A stretch of DNA of 64,000 nucleotides from Paludibacteraceae bacterium (GTDB lineage: Bacteria > Bacteroidota > Bacteroidia > Bacteroidales > Paludibacteraceae), in NCBI GenBank assembly GCA_017559385.1, contig JAFYSK010000034.1:22246-86245 (forward strand), read 5' to 3'. Each line of letters begins with the position of its first letter. The stretch's first letter is position 1. The notes under the pieces were generated by a model, which worked only from the letters and a program-made list of their open reading frames with translations, made no database searches and was not told the origin of the DNA. Shown in pieces: positions 17,482 through 26,400 of the stretch. The position numbers and the translations under genes were made by a program.

Positions 17482-18951
17482 TTATTTTTTCCAAAGTACT
17501 TTCGTGAAGAGCAATAGTACTGTAAAAATTTCCAAACGACCAATCAACATCACAATACTCATCACCCATTTTGCTACTACAGGGAACTCGGCATAGGTCC
17601 CCGATGGACCAAATTGACCAATACTGATACCTACATTACCGATAGCGGATACTGCTGCTCCTATGGATTCGTCAAAATTGACACCGCAGGCACTGAAAGT
17701 AACTACTGTTATCACAATGATAAATACATAGAAAATTAAAAATGCCATGATGTTATTGATCGTTTGTTGTGGAATAACCTTCTCGTTGAGTTTGACGGGT
17801 ATAATGGCATTTGGGTGTATGCGGCGCTGAAACTCCGCTACACCATTCTTCAATATAATGGATAGTCGTACCCACTTAATTCCGCCTGCCGTGCTACCTG
17901 CACAGGCACCTGTGAGCATCAGGAAGAAGATCACTACCCATGCCACTACAGGCCAGTACATATAGTCGGAGATGGTATAACCCGTCGAGGTCATAGCGCT
18001 GATAACAGTGAAAATACTGTCACGAAACGAACGTTCCATATGTATTGCTGTCCATCCTGGTCGAGATACATATAATCCAATAGTCAGCAACAAAGCAAAA
18101 ATAACAACGGCCACAGTGTACCAACGCAGCTCTTCATCTCGGAAGAAATTGCGGGCTTTGCCTCGAACTAAATAGATAAGTATCACAAAGTTAATTCCAG
18201 AAATAAACATGTAGAATGCTACTAAATAGTGTATAGCGGCTGAGTCATAAAACTCTAAACTATTGTTCTTGGTGGAAAAACCGCCTGTGGCAATCGTAGA
18301 AAATGAATGGCATACTGCATCAAAGATAGGCATACCGCATAGCCATAGCCCAAGAATCTCCGTAACTGTCAGCACTACATAAGTTGTCCACATCATTTTG
18401 GCAGTGTCTGAGATACGTGGAGATAGTTTCTCGTAAGTTAATCCTGTTACCTCTGCTGCGTAGAGCTGCATGCCATTCAGTCCGAAGATCGGTAAGATTG
18501 CAATTGATAACACAATAATTCCCATACCTCCAATCCACTGGGTTAGCGAACGCCAGAATAGCAGTCCGTGCGTGATGACATTCAGATCAGGTATAATGGT
18601 AGCACCAGTTGTAGTAAAACCTGACATACTCTCGAACCAAGCATCTGTGAATGTGGGTACTTGCCCGCTGAGATAGTACGGCAATAATCCGAATGCTGAG
18701 AATATGACCCATACCATCGCCACAATGACATATCCCTCTCTTTCGCCCATGCGTGATTCAGCACGGCGACCGATACACAAACCTATCACACCGGCTAATA
18801 GTGTGATGATCGTTGAGATTAGAAAAATGCCTGTATCGGCTTCTTTGTACCATAGGCTTACACACATGGCTATTGCCATGAATATGGCTTCTATCAGTAG
18901 CAGTGCACCCATAGTGCGAAAGACCATTCGTGTGTTGAAGGTGCGTGTCAT
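17482..18951 (-). CDS. trkH: TrkH/KtrB potassium transporter membrane subunit
   Basis: A 489-residue protein with about ten to twelve membrane segments and four filter-like P-loops (ESMSGFTTTGAT, FSTIATGGFS, SAMTSTGYT, AIGNVGISIG). It forms the K+-conducting path of the Trk/Ktr system. The stop of trkA overlaps its start by 4 bp (ATGA), which is translational coupling with its regulatory partner. Confidence 0.93.
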   Translation of the reverse strand: MTRTFNTRMVFRTMGALLLIEAIFMAIAMCVSLWYKEADTGIFLISTIITLLAGVIGLCIGRRAESRMGEREGYVIVAMVWVIFSAFGLLPYYLSGQVPTFTDAWFESMSGFTTTGATIIPDLNVITHGLLFWRSLTQWIGGMGIIVLSIAILPIFGLNGMQLYAAEVTGLTYEKLSPRISDTAKMMWTTYVVLTVTEILGLWLCGMPIFDAVCHSFSTIATGGFSTKNNSLEFYDSAAIHYLVAFYMFISGINFVILIYLVRGKARNFFRDEELRWYTVAVVIFALLLTIGLYVSRPGWTAIHMERSFRDSIFTVISAMTSTGYTISDYMYWPVVAWVVIFFLMLTGACAGSTAGGIKWVRLSIILKNGVAEFQRRIHPNAIIPVKLNEKVIPQQTINNIMAFLIFYVFIIVITVVTFSACGVNFDESIGAAVSAIGNVGISIGQFGPSGTYAEFPVVAKWVMSIVMLIGRLEIFTVLLLFTKVLWKK

Positions 18952-20282
18952 TTGAAGAACTTCTCTAACTGTCTGATTACTTGATTCTTGCAGAATACCA
19001 CAACTTGGTCGCCTTGTATAATTTGGGTGTCACCATTTACGAGTATACCCTCTCCTGCACGTACGATAGCGCCAATGTTGGTATCTGCTGGTAGGTGCAT
19101 ATCTCGGATCTTACCTTTGGTAATCTTGCTGCCTTCTTCTGCCATAAACTCTACAATCTCCGCATCGGCACTTGTTAGGTTGCGAACGTTGAGTACACTG
19201 GCATCAAGAAGCATTTGGTAGATATAAGATGCGGCAATAGTCTTCTTGTTGAGTACAGCGCCGATATCAAGACCCTCTGCCAAACTGATATAATCAATAT
19301 TCTCTACTTCAGCGATGGTTTTTTTTACACCAAAACGCTGTGCTGCCATACAAGCAAAGATGTTGGCTTCACTATTCTCTGTGACTGCTACAAAAGCATC
19401 AGCATCTTCTATTCCCTCATCTTTGAGTACGGCCATGTCGCTACCATCTGCATTAATGATGAGCGCATTGTTAATCTTTTCGCTCAGGTGGAAGCATAAG
19501 TCTCGGTCTGCTTCCAGTATCTTGATGTTCATGTCGTCAGGTAAGTTCTGTACGGTCTTTTGTGCAATCTTAGACCCTCCAAAGAAGACGATGTTGTTAA
19601 TCTCGCGTTTAAATTTGCCTAATTGCTCACGCAGAATCTTTTTGTTCTCCTTGGTACAAACAGCATATACCATATCATTTGCCATTACCTCATCTTGTCC
19701 ACCGGGAATGATAGTCGTTTGCCCGCGTTTAATCGCTACAATACGATATAATCCATGGCTGAAGTAACCTGACAAGAACTTTTTACCCACTACCTCTGCG
19801 CCTTCACGTACCTTTACTACGCATAGTTCTAATGCTCCATCACATAGTGTCATATGGTATCGCATCCAGTTGGTTTTCAGGGATGCAGTAATCTCTTGTG
19901 CTGCTAATAACTCCGGATAGATGAGGTGATTGAGGCCCATCTTCTCAAAAATATGCTTGTTTTCTGGCCTTAGATACTCGTAATTGTCTATTCTGGCCAA
20001 TGTTTTCTTGGCTCCTAGTTCATTGGCTAGTAAGCACGAAGTGATATTTTCTGACTCGGATGGGGTAACGGCTATAAACAAATCTACGTCTTCTACACCA
20101 ATACTTTGGAGATCATGGATGGAGGTAGGGCTACCCACCTTGGTTAATAGATCATAACTGGCATCCAAATCGCCTAGACGATCTTGGCGTTCGTCAATCA
20201 GACTGATTTCCATTTCTTCACGCGATAGTAGTTTGGCCAAGTGCCTGCCTACCGCTCCAGCGCCTGCAATAATGATTCGCAT
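18948..20282 (-). CDS. trkA: TrkA potassium uptake regulatory subunit with two RCK domains
   Basis: A 444-residue cytoplasmic protein with two Rossmann RCK_N domains: MRIIIAGAGAVGRHLAKLL at the N-terminus and NIVFFGGSKIAQKTVQNL at about 230. Each is followed by an RCK_C domain. It binds NAD(H) or ATP and gates TrkH. Its start lies 34 bp inside the 3' end of dxs and its end overlaps trkH by 4 bp, so the three genes are one transcript. Confidence 0.93.
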   Translation of the reverse strand: MRIIIAGAGAVGRHLAKLLSREEMEISLIDERQDRLGDLDASYDLLTKVGSPTSIHDLQSIGVEDVDLFIAVTPSESENITSCLLANELGAKKTLARIDNYEYLRPENKHIFEKMGLNHLIYPELLAAQEITASLKTNWMRYHMTLCDGALELCVVKVREGAEVVGKKFLSGYFSHGLYRIVAIKRGQTTIIPGGQDEVMANDMVYAVCTKENKKILREQLGKFKREINNIVFFGGSKIAQKTVQNLPDDMNIKILEADRDLCFHLSEKINNALIINADGSDMAVLKDEGIEDADAFVAVTENSEANIFACMAAQRFGVKKTIAEVENIDYISLAEGLDIGAVLNKKTIAASYIYQMLLDASVLNVRNLTSADAEIVEFMAEEGSKITKGKIRDMHLPADTNIGAIVRAGEGILVNGDTQIIQGDQVVVFCKNQVIRQLEKFFK

Positions 20283-22174
20283 ATACCTTCTTTATCTAGT
20301 TTTAATAAATGATATAGTTCTTTGGTACTTCCGTGCTCTACAAACTGGTCGTCCACGCCCAAACGGATGACGCGTGTTCGACACGCATGGTCATTCATCC
20401 ACTCTAGTACAGCACTACCTAAACCACCATTGATTACGCCATCTTCTACTGTAACAATGGTTTCAAACTTTTCAGCAATCTCTTTTAATATGTTTTCGTC
20501 TAGTGGTTTTAACCATCTCATGTCGTAATGGGCAAAGGAGTCTTGTGTTTCATCTTTGAGCGTCTCAGTAGCCATCTTTATGGCCTGAGCTACTGTGTTA
20601 CCAATGGCTCCAATACTCAACACCGCCACTTTCTTTCCTTCTGCAAGTCGGATACCTTCACCTATTTTTACATGAGCTGTAAATGGGTATGGAGGTTCGT
20701 TTGTCCTACCCCTAGGGTAACGGATGGATATAGGACCATCGTACTCCTGTGCTATGCTCATCATGTCACGGAGATCGTCAGCGGTCATCGGGGCGCCGAT
20801 GACCATGTTAGGTATTGGGCGTAAGTATGCCAAATCCAAAAGACCATGATGAGTTGCTCCGTCGTTACCTACAATACCCGCACGGTCAATGCAGAAGACC
20901 ACAGGGAGTTTAGGTAATGCTACATCGTGAATAATATTGTCATAGGCTCGTTGCAAAAAGCTTGAGTATATATTGCAATATGGTTTCAATCCAGCTTTTG
21001 CCATGCCAGCGGAGAATGTTACTGCATGTCCCTCTGCGATACCTACATCAAAAACACGCTCAGGAATTTCCTTTTGCATGATATTCATGCTACATCCACT
21101 AGGCATAGCCGGCGTGATACCCACTATGGATTTGTTCGTTTTGGCTAATGCTAGCAGCTGTTCGCCAAACACTTCTTGCCAAAGTGGTTCTTGTTTCTTG
21201 GCGTTAGGATCTTGGTTCCTAGCTCCGGTCTCTACGCAAAACTCACCTGGCGCGTGCCATGTGGTTTGGTCGTTTTCTGCTGGTTCGTATCCTTTACCTT
21301 TCTTGGTGATGATATGTAGTACTTTAGGACCCTTATAATTTTTAATCTCGTTGAATATACGAACCAAATCTTGTACATCATGTCCATCTGCTGGACCAAA
21401 ATAGCGGATATTCAACCCCTGAAAGATATTATTCTCTTGTTTGCTCAATAGCGTCTTGAGGTTATTGGCAAAATGCAATATTTGTCTTTTCCTTTTATCG
21501 TTGATCAAGTGGAGTTTTCTTGCAAAACGGTATAGCCCCCAACGCCATTTGTTGTATCGTTTACTAGTGGTTATATCTACCAAATATTGTGTAAAACCTC
21601 CCTTAATAGGGTCAATGGCCATATTGTTGTCATTGAGTACAATCAGCAGATTATTGCTAGTCATAGAGGTGTTATTGAGCCCTTCGAATGCTAGTCCTCC
21701 AGTCATAGCACCATCGCCAATAATGGCTACAACATGTTTAGGATCCCCTGCGGCTATTGTCTCTCGTTTTATAGTTTCATCGCCTATGGTTATACCCAAG
21801 GCTGCCGAGATACTATTGCTGGCATGACCAGCTATAAATGCATCATATTCACTCTCCGCAGGAGTCGTAAAAGGAGCTAAGCCTTTGAATTGTCTATTGG
21901 TATGGAATCGCTCACGTCTACCAGTTAAAATTTTGTGAGCATATGCTTGATGGCCAACATCCCAAACCAATTGGTCGTTAGGCGTATCAAAAACATAATG
22001 CAGAGCTACAGTTAGTTCCACTGCTCCTAATGATGAACCCAAGTGACCTGGGTTGTGACTTAACTCTTGGATGATAAAGTCACGAATCTCAGCACAAACA
22101 GTAGGCAAACAATCTATAGGTAGTTGCTTGAGATCGCTAGGGTAGTGGATTGTATTTAGATATGTATATTCCAT
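20249..22174 (-). CDS. dxs: 1-deoxy-D-xylulose-5-phosphate synthase
   Basis: A 641-residue thiamine-diphosphate enzyme, the first step of the MEP isoprenoid pathway. It has HNPGHLGSSLGAVELT, GDGAMTGGLAFEGLN (TPP-binding GDG...N), DRAGIVGNDGATHHG and the C-terminal transketolase domain. I start it at the ATG 22174 (MEYTYLNT). The longer open frame begins with TTG at 22234, which is inside the -7 promoter element. The linker at 21186-21226 encodes GARNQDPNAKKQEP, a repeat-derived insertion related to the sequence at 60010-60042. It heads the dxs-trkA-trkH-SGNH-MBOAT-coaE operon. Confidence 0.96.
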   Translation of the reverse strand: MEYTYLNTIHYPSDLKQLPIDCLPTVCAEIRDFIIQELSHNPGHLGSSLGAVELTVALHYVFDTPNDQLVWDVGHQAYAHKILTGRRERFHTNRQFKGLAPFTTPAESEYDAFIAGHASNSISAALGITIGDETIKRETIAAGDPKHVVAIIGDGAMTGGLAFEGLNNTSMTSNNLLIVLNDNNMAIDPIKGGFTQYLVDITTSKRYNKWRWGLYRFARKLHLINDKRKRQILHFANNLKTLLSKQENNIFQGLNIRYFGPADGHDVQDLVRIFNEIKNYKGPKVLHIITKKGKGYEPAENDQTTWHAPGEFCVETGARNQDPNAKKQEPLWQEVFGEQLLALAKTNKSIVGITPAMPSGCSMNIMQKEIPERVFDVGIAEGHAVTFSAGMAKAGLKPYCNIYSSFLQRAYDNIIHDVALPKLPVVFCIDRAGIVGNDGATHHGLLDLAYLRPIPNMVIGAPMTADDLRDMMSIAQEYDGPISIRYPRGRTNEPPYPFTAHVKIGEGIRLAEGKKVAVLSIGAIGNTVAQAIKMATETLKDETQDSFAHYDMRWLKPLDENILKEIAEKFETIVTVEDGVINGGLGSAVLEWMNDHACRTRVIRLGVDDQFVEHGSTKELYHLLKLDKEGICESLLQALER

Positions 22175-22231
22175 TCGGTTATATTTAACGATTTTAGGCA
22201 AGATTATATTTATATAATCTATAATAGCCTG

Positions 22232-22262
22232 CAAAGGTACGACAAAAAAAGCACATTTGCAA
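22232..22262 (-). promoter_or_regulatory. Promoter of the dxs operon
   Basis: TTG at 22262-22260, 20 bp, TACCTTTG at 22239-22232 on the minus strand. The start near 22225 gives a leader of about 50 nt and rules out the longer dxs reading. Confidence 0.85.
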
Positions 22263-22304
22263 GAAAAATAGCGGAAAGTTTGTTTTCTTTGCTATTTTTC
22301 TTGC
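22259..22304 (-). terminator. Intrinsic terminator after the DUF2520 gene
   Basis: GCAAGAAAAATAGC (22259-22272) is perfectly complementary to 22291-22304, with an 18-nt loop and a U-rich descending arm. It lies 30 bp after the DUF2520 stop and abuts the dxs -33 element, so the next promoter starts exactly where this transcript ends. Confidence 0.75.
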
Positions 22305-22333
22305 AGATGCGTCAAATATAAACTCAATCAGCC

Positions 22334-23047
22334 TTATGAAAATCGCTTCTGAATTTGGCTCGAAAGTAACTGGTAGATTTCTTTTACCTCATCATCTAGC
22401 AGCAGTGACATGTGGTGGTTCATCACGTTTTCATCTCCCCTGCGTGCAGGTCCAGTTTGTGCTTCACTGGGTGCAAGTGTATGAATTTTAGCAGCAGTTT
22501 GATCTATCAGTGGTAGTAGCGCCTTAAATGGTATATGTGTACTAGATAGTAAGTCGGCTGCTAGGGTGTACATGAGGTTGGTGAAATTGCATGCATATAC
22601 CCCTGCCACATGCAGACGTTCACGATCGTGCTGCGTAGTTTCATATACATGACTTGTAATGCTTAGTGCTAATGAATAAACCGCACTTATATCATCAATA
22701 CCTTTAGCTTCAAAGAAAATTGGTATCGTAGAGAAGTCTTCAATAATCTGCGACTTACTAAATGTTTGGAACGGATAAAATACGCCTGCATGGGGTTTGT
22801 CTGTACCAAACACCGACATAGGCATACTACCTGATGTGTGGAGATGTAATGATTTTTCTCTGCCAGTTACTTTACTTACAACCTCCGCTAGCGCTTCATC
22901 GCGAACGGAGTAGATATATACATTAGCCGCAGGTAATTGGTCTAATCCTTCGCGGCTACTAACCATTTGACATGCAATGCCTTTTTGGGTGAAAGCGTGA
23001 TGTAGATTAGTGGCTACGTTGCCCTTGCCGATAATGACGATGTTCAT
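22334..23047 (-). CDS. Rossmann-fold DUF2520 protein
   Basis: A 237-residue protein starting MNIVIIGKGNVATNLHHAF, a dinucleotide-binding GxGxxx fold. GVFYPFQTFSK and the helical C-terminal half (HVAGVYACNFTNLM) are typical of the DUF2520 family related to ketopantoate and 6-phosphogluconate dehydrogenases. No substrate is known. It is 12 bp downstream of the M20 peptidase gene and shares its transcript. Confidence 0.85.
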   Translation of the reverse strand: MNIVIIGKGNVATNLHHAFTQKGIACQMVSSREGLDQLPAANVYIYSVRDEALAEVVSKVTGREKSLHLHTSGSMPMSVFGTDKPHAGVFYPFQTFSKSQIIEDFSTIPIFFEAKGIDDISAVYSLALSITSHVYETTQHDRERLHVAGVYACNFTNLMYTLAADLLSSTHIPFKALLPLIDQTAAKIHTLAPSEAQTGPARRGDENVMNHHMSLLLDDEVKEIYQLLSSQIQKRFS

Positions 23048-23059
23048 ACATGAACTATA

Positions 23060-24430
23060 TTATAATGTACTACTTAGAGCCTTGTAAAACTCTGTTACTG
23101 CCACAATACCGCTTTCCCAAACCTCAAGATCCATCGATTCGTTGGGCGAGTGGATAGCGTTCTTCTCCAATCCAAAGCCCATAAGAATAGTTTTTACTCC
23201 GAGAATCTGTTCAAAACTGCTGATGATAGGTATACTTCCTCCTCTTCGAGCTGCCAATGGACGCTTACCAAAGGCTACCTCGAAACCATGTTCGGCAGCT
23301 TTGTAAGCCGGTATGTCGATTGGACATACATAACCTTGCCCACCGTGCATAGGTGTCACCGTCACGCGTACACCTGCTGGTGCGATGCTTTGTATGTAAT
23401 CAGCAAATGCCTGGCTTACCTTCTCGTGATCTTGGTTGGCTACCAATCGGCAACTGACTTTTGCATAAGCTTTGCTTGGTAATACGGTTTTACTGCCTTC
23501 ACCGGTGTAACCGCCCCAAATGCCGCATATGTCAAAAGATGGACGACAAGAATTACGTTCTAGGGTAGAATAACCTGCTTCGCCAAAAGTACAATCTACA
23601 TCGATAGCTTGACAATATGCCTCTTCTGAAAAAGGAATCTGTTTGATCATATCTCGCTCCTCTTGTGGGATAGGCAGTACATCGTCGTAGAAACCTGGTA
23701 TGGTAATCCGTCCATTTGTATCTACCACTTTGGCCAGCATCTCCGTGAGAGCATTGATCGGATTCTTTACCGCACCGCCAAAGTGTCCGCTATGCAAATC
23801 GCGGTTAGGACCTATCACTTCTATCTCCCAATATGCTAAGCCGCGCAGACCAGTGGTGATAGATGGGGTGTCTTTACCTATCATCGATGTGTCGCTCACT
23901 AGGATGATATCGCATGCTAGTAGCTCTTTATGCTCTTTGAGGAATGTGTCTAGACTAGGGCTACCAATCTCTTCTTCGCCCTCAAAAATGAACTTGACAT
24001 TGCAATTCATCAGTCCATGTTTGACAAGATACTCAAATGCTTTGACTTGTATCATAGCCTGTCCTTTGTCATCGTCGGCACCACGTGCATAAAGACGACC
24101 TTCACGGATATCTGGTTCCCATGGATTAGAGTGCCAAAGGTCGAGTGGCTCAGCGGGCATTACATCGTAATGCGAGTATACCAACACGGTAGGTATATTG
24201 TCGTTTTGTGTGCTTGCGGTGTATTCTGCATAGACAAAGGGATGACCCTCTGATGGCATTATTTCTGCTTTTTGTGCACCTGCTTCCAATAAAAGCTCGC
24301 ACCAGCGCTTGGCACAAAGGAGCATGTCCTCTTTGTGAGCGGGTTGGCAACTGACACTAGGTATACGAATCAAACTCGCCCACTCCTCTAAGAAGCGGTC
24401 GCGATTGGCTGCAATATAAGTACGAATCAT
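23060..24430 (-). CDS. M20 family metallopeptidase (dipeptidase)
   Basis: A 456-residue protein, started at the ATG at 24430 (MIRTYIAANRDRF). The longer frame runs back through the inverted-repeat element and is not credible. YSHYDVMPAEP supplies the first zinc His and Asp, ARGADDDKGQ the bridging Asp, and FEGEEEIGS the catalytic Glu. HSGHFGG marks the dimerisation domain, and HSPNE the last zinc His. This is the CNDP/ArgE-like dipeptidase branch, probably for peptide use in the cytoplasm. Confidence 0.9.
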   Translation of the reverse strand: MIRTYIAANRDRFLEEWASLIRIPSVSCQPAHKEDMLLCAKRWCELLLEAGAQKAEIMPSEGHPFVYAEYTASTQNDNIPTVLVYSHYDVMPAEPLDLWHSNPWEPDIREGRLYARGADDDKGQAMIQVKAFEYLVKHGLMNCNVKFIFEGEEEIGSPSLDTFLKEHKELLACDIILVSDTSMIGKDTPSITTGLRGLAYWEIEVIGPNRDLHSGHFGGAVKNPINALTEMLAKVVDTNGRITIPGFYDDVLPIPQEERDMIKQIPFSEEAYCQAIDVDCTFGEAGYSTLERNSCRPSFDICGIWGGYTGEGSKTVLPSKAYAKVSCRLVANQDHEKVSQAFADYIQSIAPAGVRVTVTPMHGGQGYVCPIDIPAYKAAEHGFEVAFGKRPLAARRGGSIPIISSFEQILGVKTILMGFGLEKNAIHSPNESMDLEVWESGIVAVTEFYKALSSTL

Positions 24431-24460
24431 AATGAGTGATATATGTTTTTCAATAAAAAA

Positions 24461-24652
24461 TGTTGCACTGCTATTACGCGAGAAAACTCCTAATAAACAG
24501 GATTTGAGGAGTACAGACCCTTTGTAATCTAACTGCCTCATCGCTACAACCCGAAGGCTGATCTCGGCGGAGAGTATTAGCACGCCATTGGAAAAGCACC
24601 TACCTCGTAAGATAAAATTTGTTGAGTTTTCCGGTCTCTAAGCAGTGCAACA
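24461..24652. repeat. 192-bp element bounded by 12-bp perfect inverted repeats, structured
   Basis: TGTTGCACTGCT (24461-24472) and AGCAGTGCAACA (24641-24652) are perfect inverted ends. A second nested pair, GAAAACTC (24482-24489) and GAGTTTTC (24624-24631), lies inside. On the minus strand the closing stem is followed by TTTTTT, like a terminator. The 9-mer TTTTTCAAT occurs just outside both ends (24446-24454 and 24656-24664), as a target duplication would. It may be a structured RNA gene or a short non-autonomous mobile element. I find no clear promoter on either strand. It fills most of the 309-bp gap 24431-24739, which holds no gene. Confidence 0.6.
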
Positions 24653-24739
24653 ATATTTTTCAATGATCATTAGCGTATAGTTTGATACACAAAATCCGTG
24701 CCAATTTCTAATTGACTAGTCTGCTGATGCTTCCTTATT

Positions 24740-26164
24740 CTAAATTCTCCATGCCAATGTACACACAATACGGTGTGTATTGGTATTGAGTTTGAACGCA
24801 TCTGCTTGATGCTCTGTGGCGTATTGGTTGATTTCTTGCCAACCAAATTGATAGGCCACCTGGGCTACTAAAAAGTGACTCCTATAGCCAATTCCTAAGC
24901 TGGCATATTGGGATGATTGCGTGAATCTGTAGTCCGTATCCGTACGAATAGAATTGTAGTTCAATGCCACTACAGGATCTTCCTTGCTAAACGAAGATTC
25001 ATATACATATCCAGCATTTAGAAACAGGCTATTATTCATATGAACCTCTAATCCTGCTTTCAATGTATGAATATCTTGCATAGGACTAACATTCGCTTCT
25101 TTATCTTTAAAGGCATGAGCATAATCGTACTGCAAAGCCAGCATACCGATGTTTTTCCACTGACCTGCTATGCTGATACTCGTGCGCATAGGCGAAACAT
25201 AAGTTGTACTAATGGATCCACTTGCTGGTGTTAACACCTCGTATGTAGTGCCATTCACAGTGCTATACATATCGCCTTCTGTTTGTTGGGATAGGGTTAA
25301 CTCCGTTGGAGTTTGTACTGACGCTCCTATACGCAGCCATTCCACAGGGCGTGCCAATAGTCCCAAACTAGCACTGACACCTACACCTGATATATGGAAC
25401 ATTGACTTTAATTCTGCCGAATTTTTGCGGTCGGATTCTACTAGAGATACATATTTTGTGTAGTTGATGGTTGGTATGTTCAAACTGGCACCTATATACC
25501 ATTGGTTATTGATGTTACCAGCCCATGACAAGGTATATTGATCAGACGACCCATTCTCGTTTATTTTTAGTTCTCCATCTGTAAACTTGAGTGCTGGTTC
25601 CCACATATCGTTATCGGCTGGATTGATGAGATATCCTTCATATCCTAGAATACTCAACCAACCTATCTCCTTATCATCCCAGGGCAGATTAACCAAATTG
25701 CCTTCAGGTAGTCCATTGGTTTTCGTGCAGATTGTTGGTAGCATACCCGTATTACGTCCACTAACCTGCAAATCACGATTATAATTGTGGATGCGATTCA
25801 TTGTGAACATCAAGTTGCTATAAATCAATCCTTTTTGCTTGTTTGGATCTCCGCTAGACCATATAGCCGAAACTTGTGGTAGGGTAAAACGCGAACGTTG
25901 GTATCCTTGTTTACTCTCGTGCTGTTGAGTATAGTCCCATGTCCCATCTACGCTCACACTAATTTCGCTGCGGCGATACAAGCCCAAGCCTGCTGGGTTA
26001 TCCATGGCCGCACTCGGATCACCTCCAATAGCTGTCATGGCACCACCCATACCCACATATCGAGCCGTACCTATGCAACTGCGTTCGGCAAATCGTTGCA
26101 TATCTTGACCATAAGCAGCCAATAGGCAAAAGGCTAGTAGTAATATGAGGAACTTTCTTTTCAT
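24740..26164 (-). CDS. FadL/OmpP1/TodX-like outer membrane beta-barrel
   Basis: A 474-residue protein with a signal peptide (about 1-20, cut near AAYGQ). The start of the barrel domain (ARYVGMGGAMTAIGGDPSAA and NPAGLGLYRRS) is the N-terminal plug-like signature of the FadL/OMPP1 family. Alternating aromatic beta-strands follow and the protein ends VCTLAWRI. Family members carry hydrophobic compounds across the outer membrane. Its start overlaps the stop of a small lipoprotein gene by 4 bp. Confidence 0.8.
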   Translation of the reverse strand: MKRKFLILLLAFCLLAAYGQDMQRFAERSCIGTARYVGMGGAMTAIGGDPSAAMDNPAGLGLYRRSEISVSVDGTWDYTQQHESKQGYQRSRFTLPQVSAIWSSGDPNKQKGLIYSNLMFTMNRIHNYNRDLQVSGRNTGMLPTICTKTNGLPEGNLVNLPWDDKEIGWLSILGYEGYLINPADNDMWEPALKFTDGELKINENGSSDQYTLSWAGNINNQWYIGASLNIPTINYTKYVSLVESDRKNSAELKSMFHISGVGVSASLGLLARPVEWLRIGASVQTPTELTLSQQTEGDMYSTVNGTTYEVLTPASGSISTTYVSPMRTSISIAGQWKNIGMLALQYDYAHAFKDKEANVSPMQDIHTLKAGLEVHMNNSLFLNAGYVYESSFSKEDPVVALNYNSIRTDTDYRFTQSSQYASLGIGYRSHFLVAQVAYQFGWQEINQYATEHQADAFKLNTNTHRIVCTLAWRI

Positions 26165-26400
26165 GGTTCTATGATGAGCATGCGTACGGTATCGGGATGT
26201 TGCACGGTATCTTCTAAGAAGATAAACTCACGCATATTTCTATCGTATACCGGCTCAGCAGACACAACTGCTGTGTCTGCTTGAGGCCAGTAATATGAAT
26301 CGTCGGTGTAGGTGGGAGGCTTCTGACGCGTCAATCCTGTCAGACGAGTTGAACAAGTCAGACAACCGATGAGTGACAATATCAGAATATAACGTTTCAT
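26161..26400 (-). CDS. Small predicted lipoprotein
   Basis: A 79-residue protein with a short signal sequence and possible lipobox (IGCLTC, then S at 17). The mature part is polar and has no recognised domain. The start ATG overlaps the trpS stop by one base and its end overlaps the porin start by 4 bp. It is therefore between them in one transcript and may work with the porin. Function unknown. Confidence 0.6.
   Translation of the reverse strand: MKRYILILSLIGCLTCSTRLTGLTRQKPPTYTDDSYYWPQADTAVVSAEPVYDRNMREFIFLEDTVQHPDTVRMLIIEP

Noticed and set aside
22175-22234. N-terminal extension of Dxs
   Set aside because: It would start with TTG inside the -7 promoter element, upstream of the transcription start.
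24545-24557. Short word on the minus strand matching a 16S rRNA segment (CCTTCGGGTTGTA)
   Set aside because: Only 13 bases match and the flanks do not; no rRNA fragment is present.
24431-24583. N-terminal extension of the M20 peptidase
   Set aside because: The extra residues are read through the inverted-repeat element; the family-like sequence begins at the ATG at 24430.
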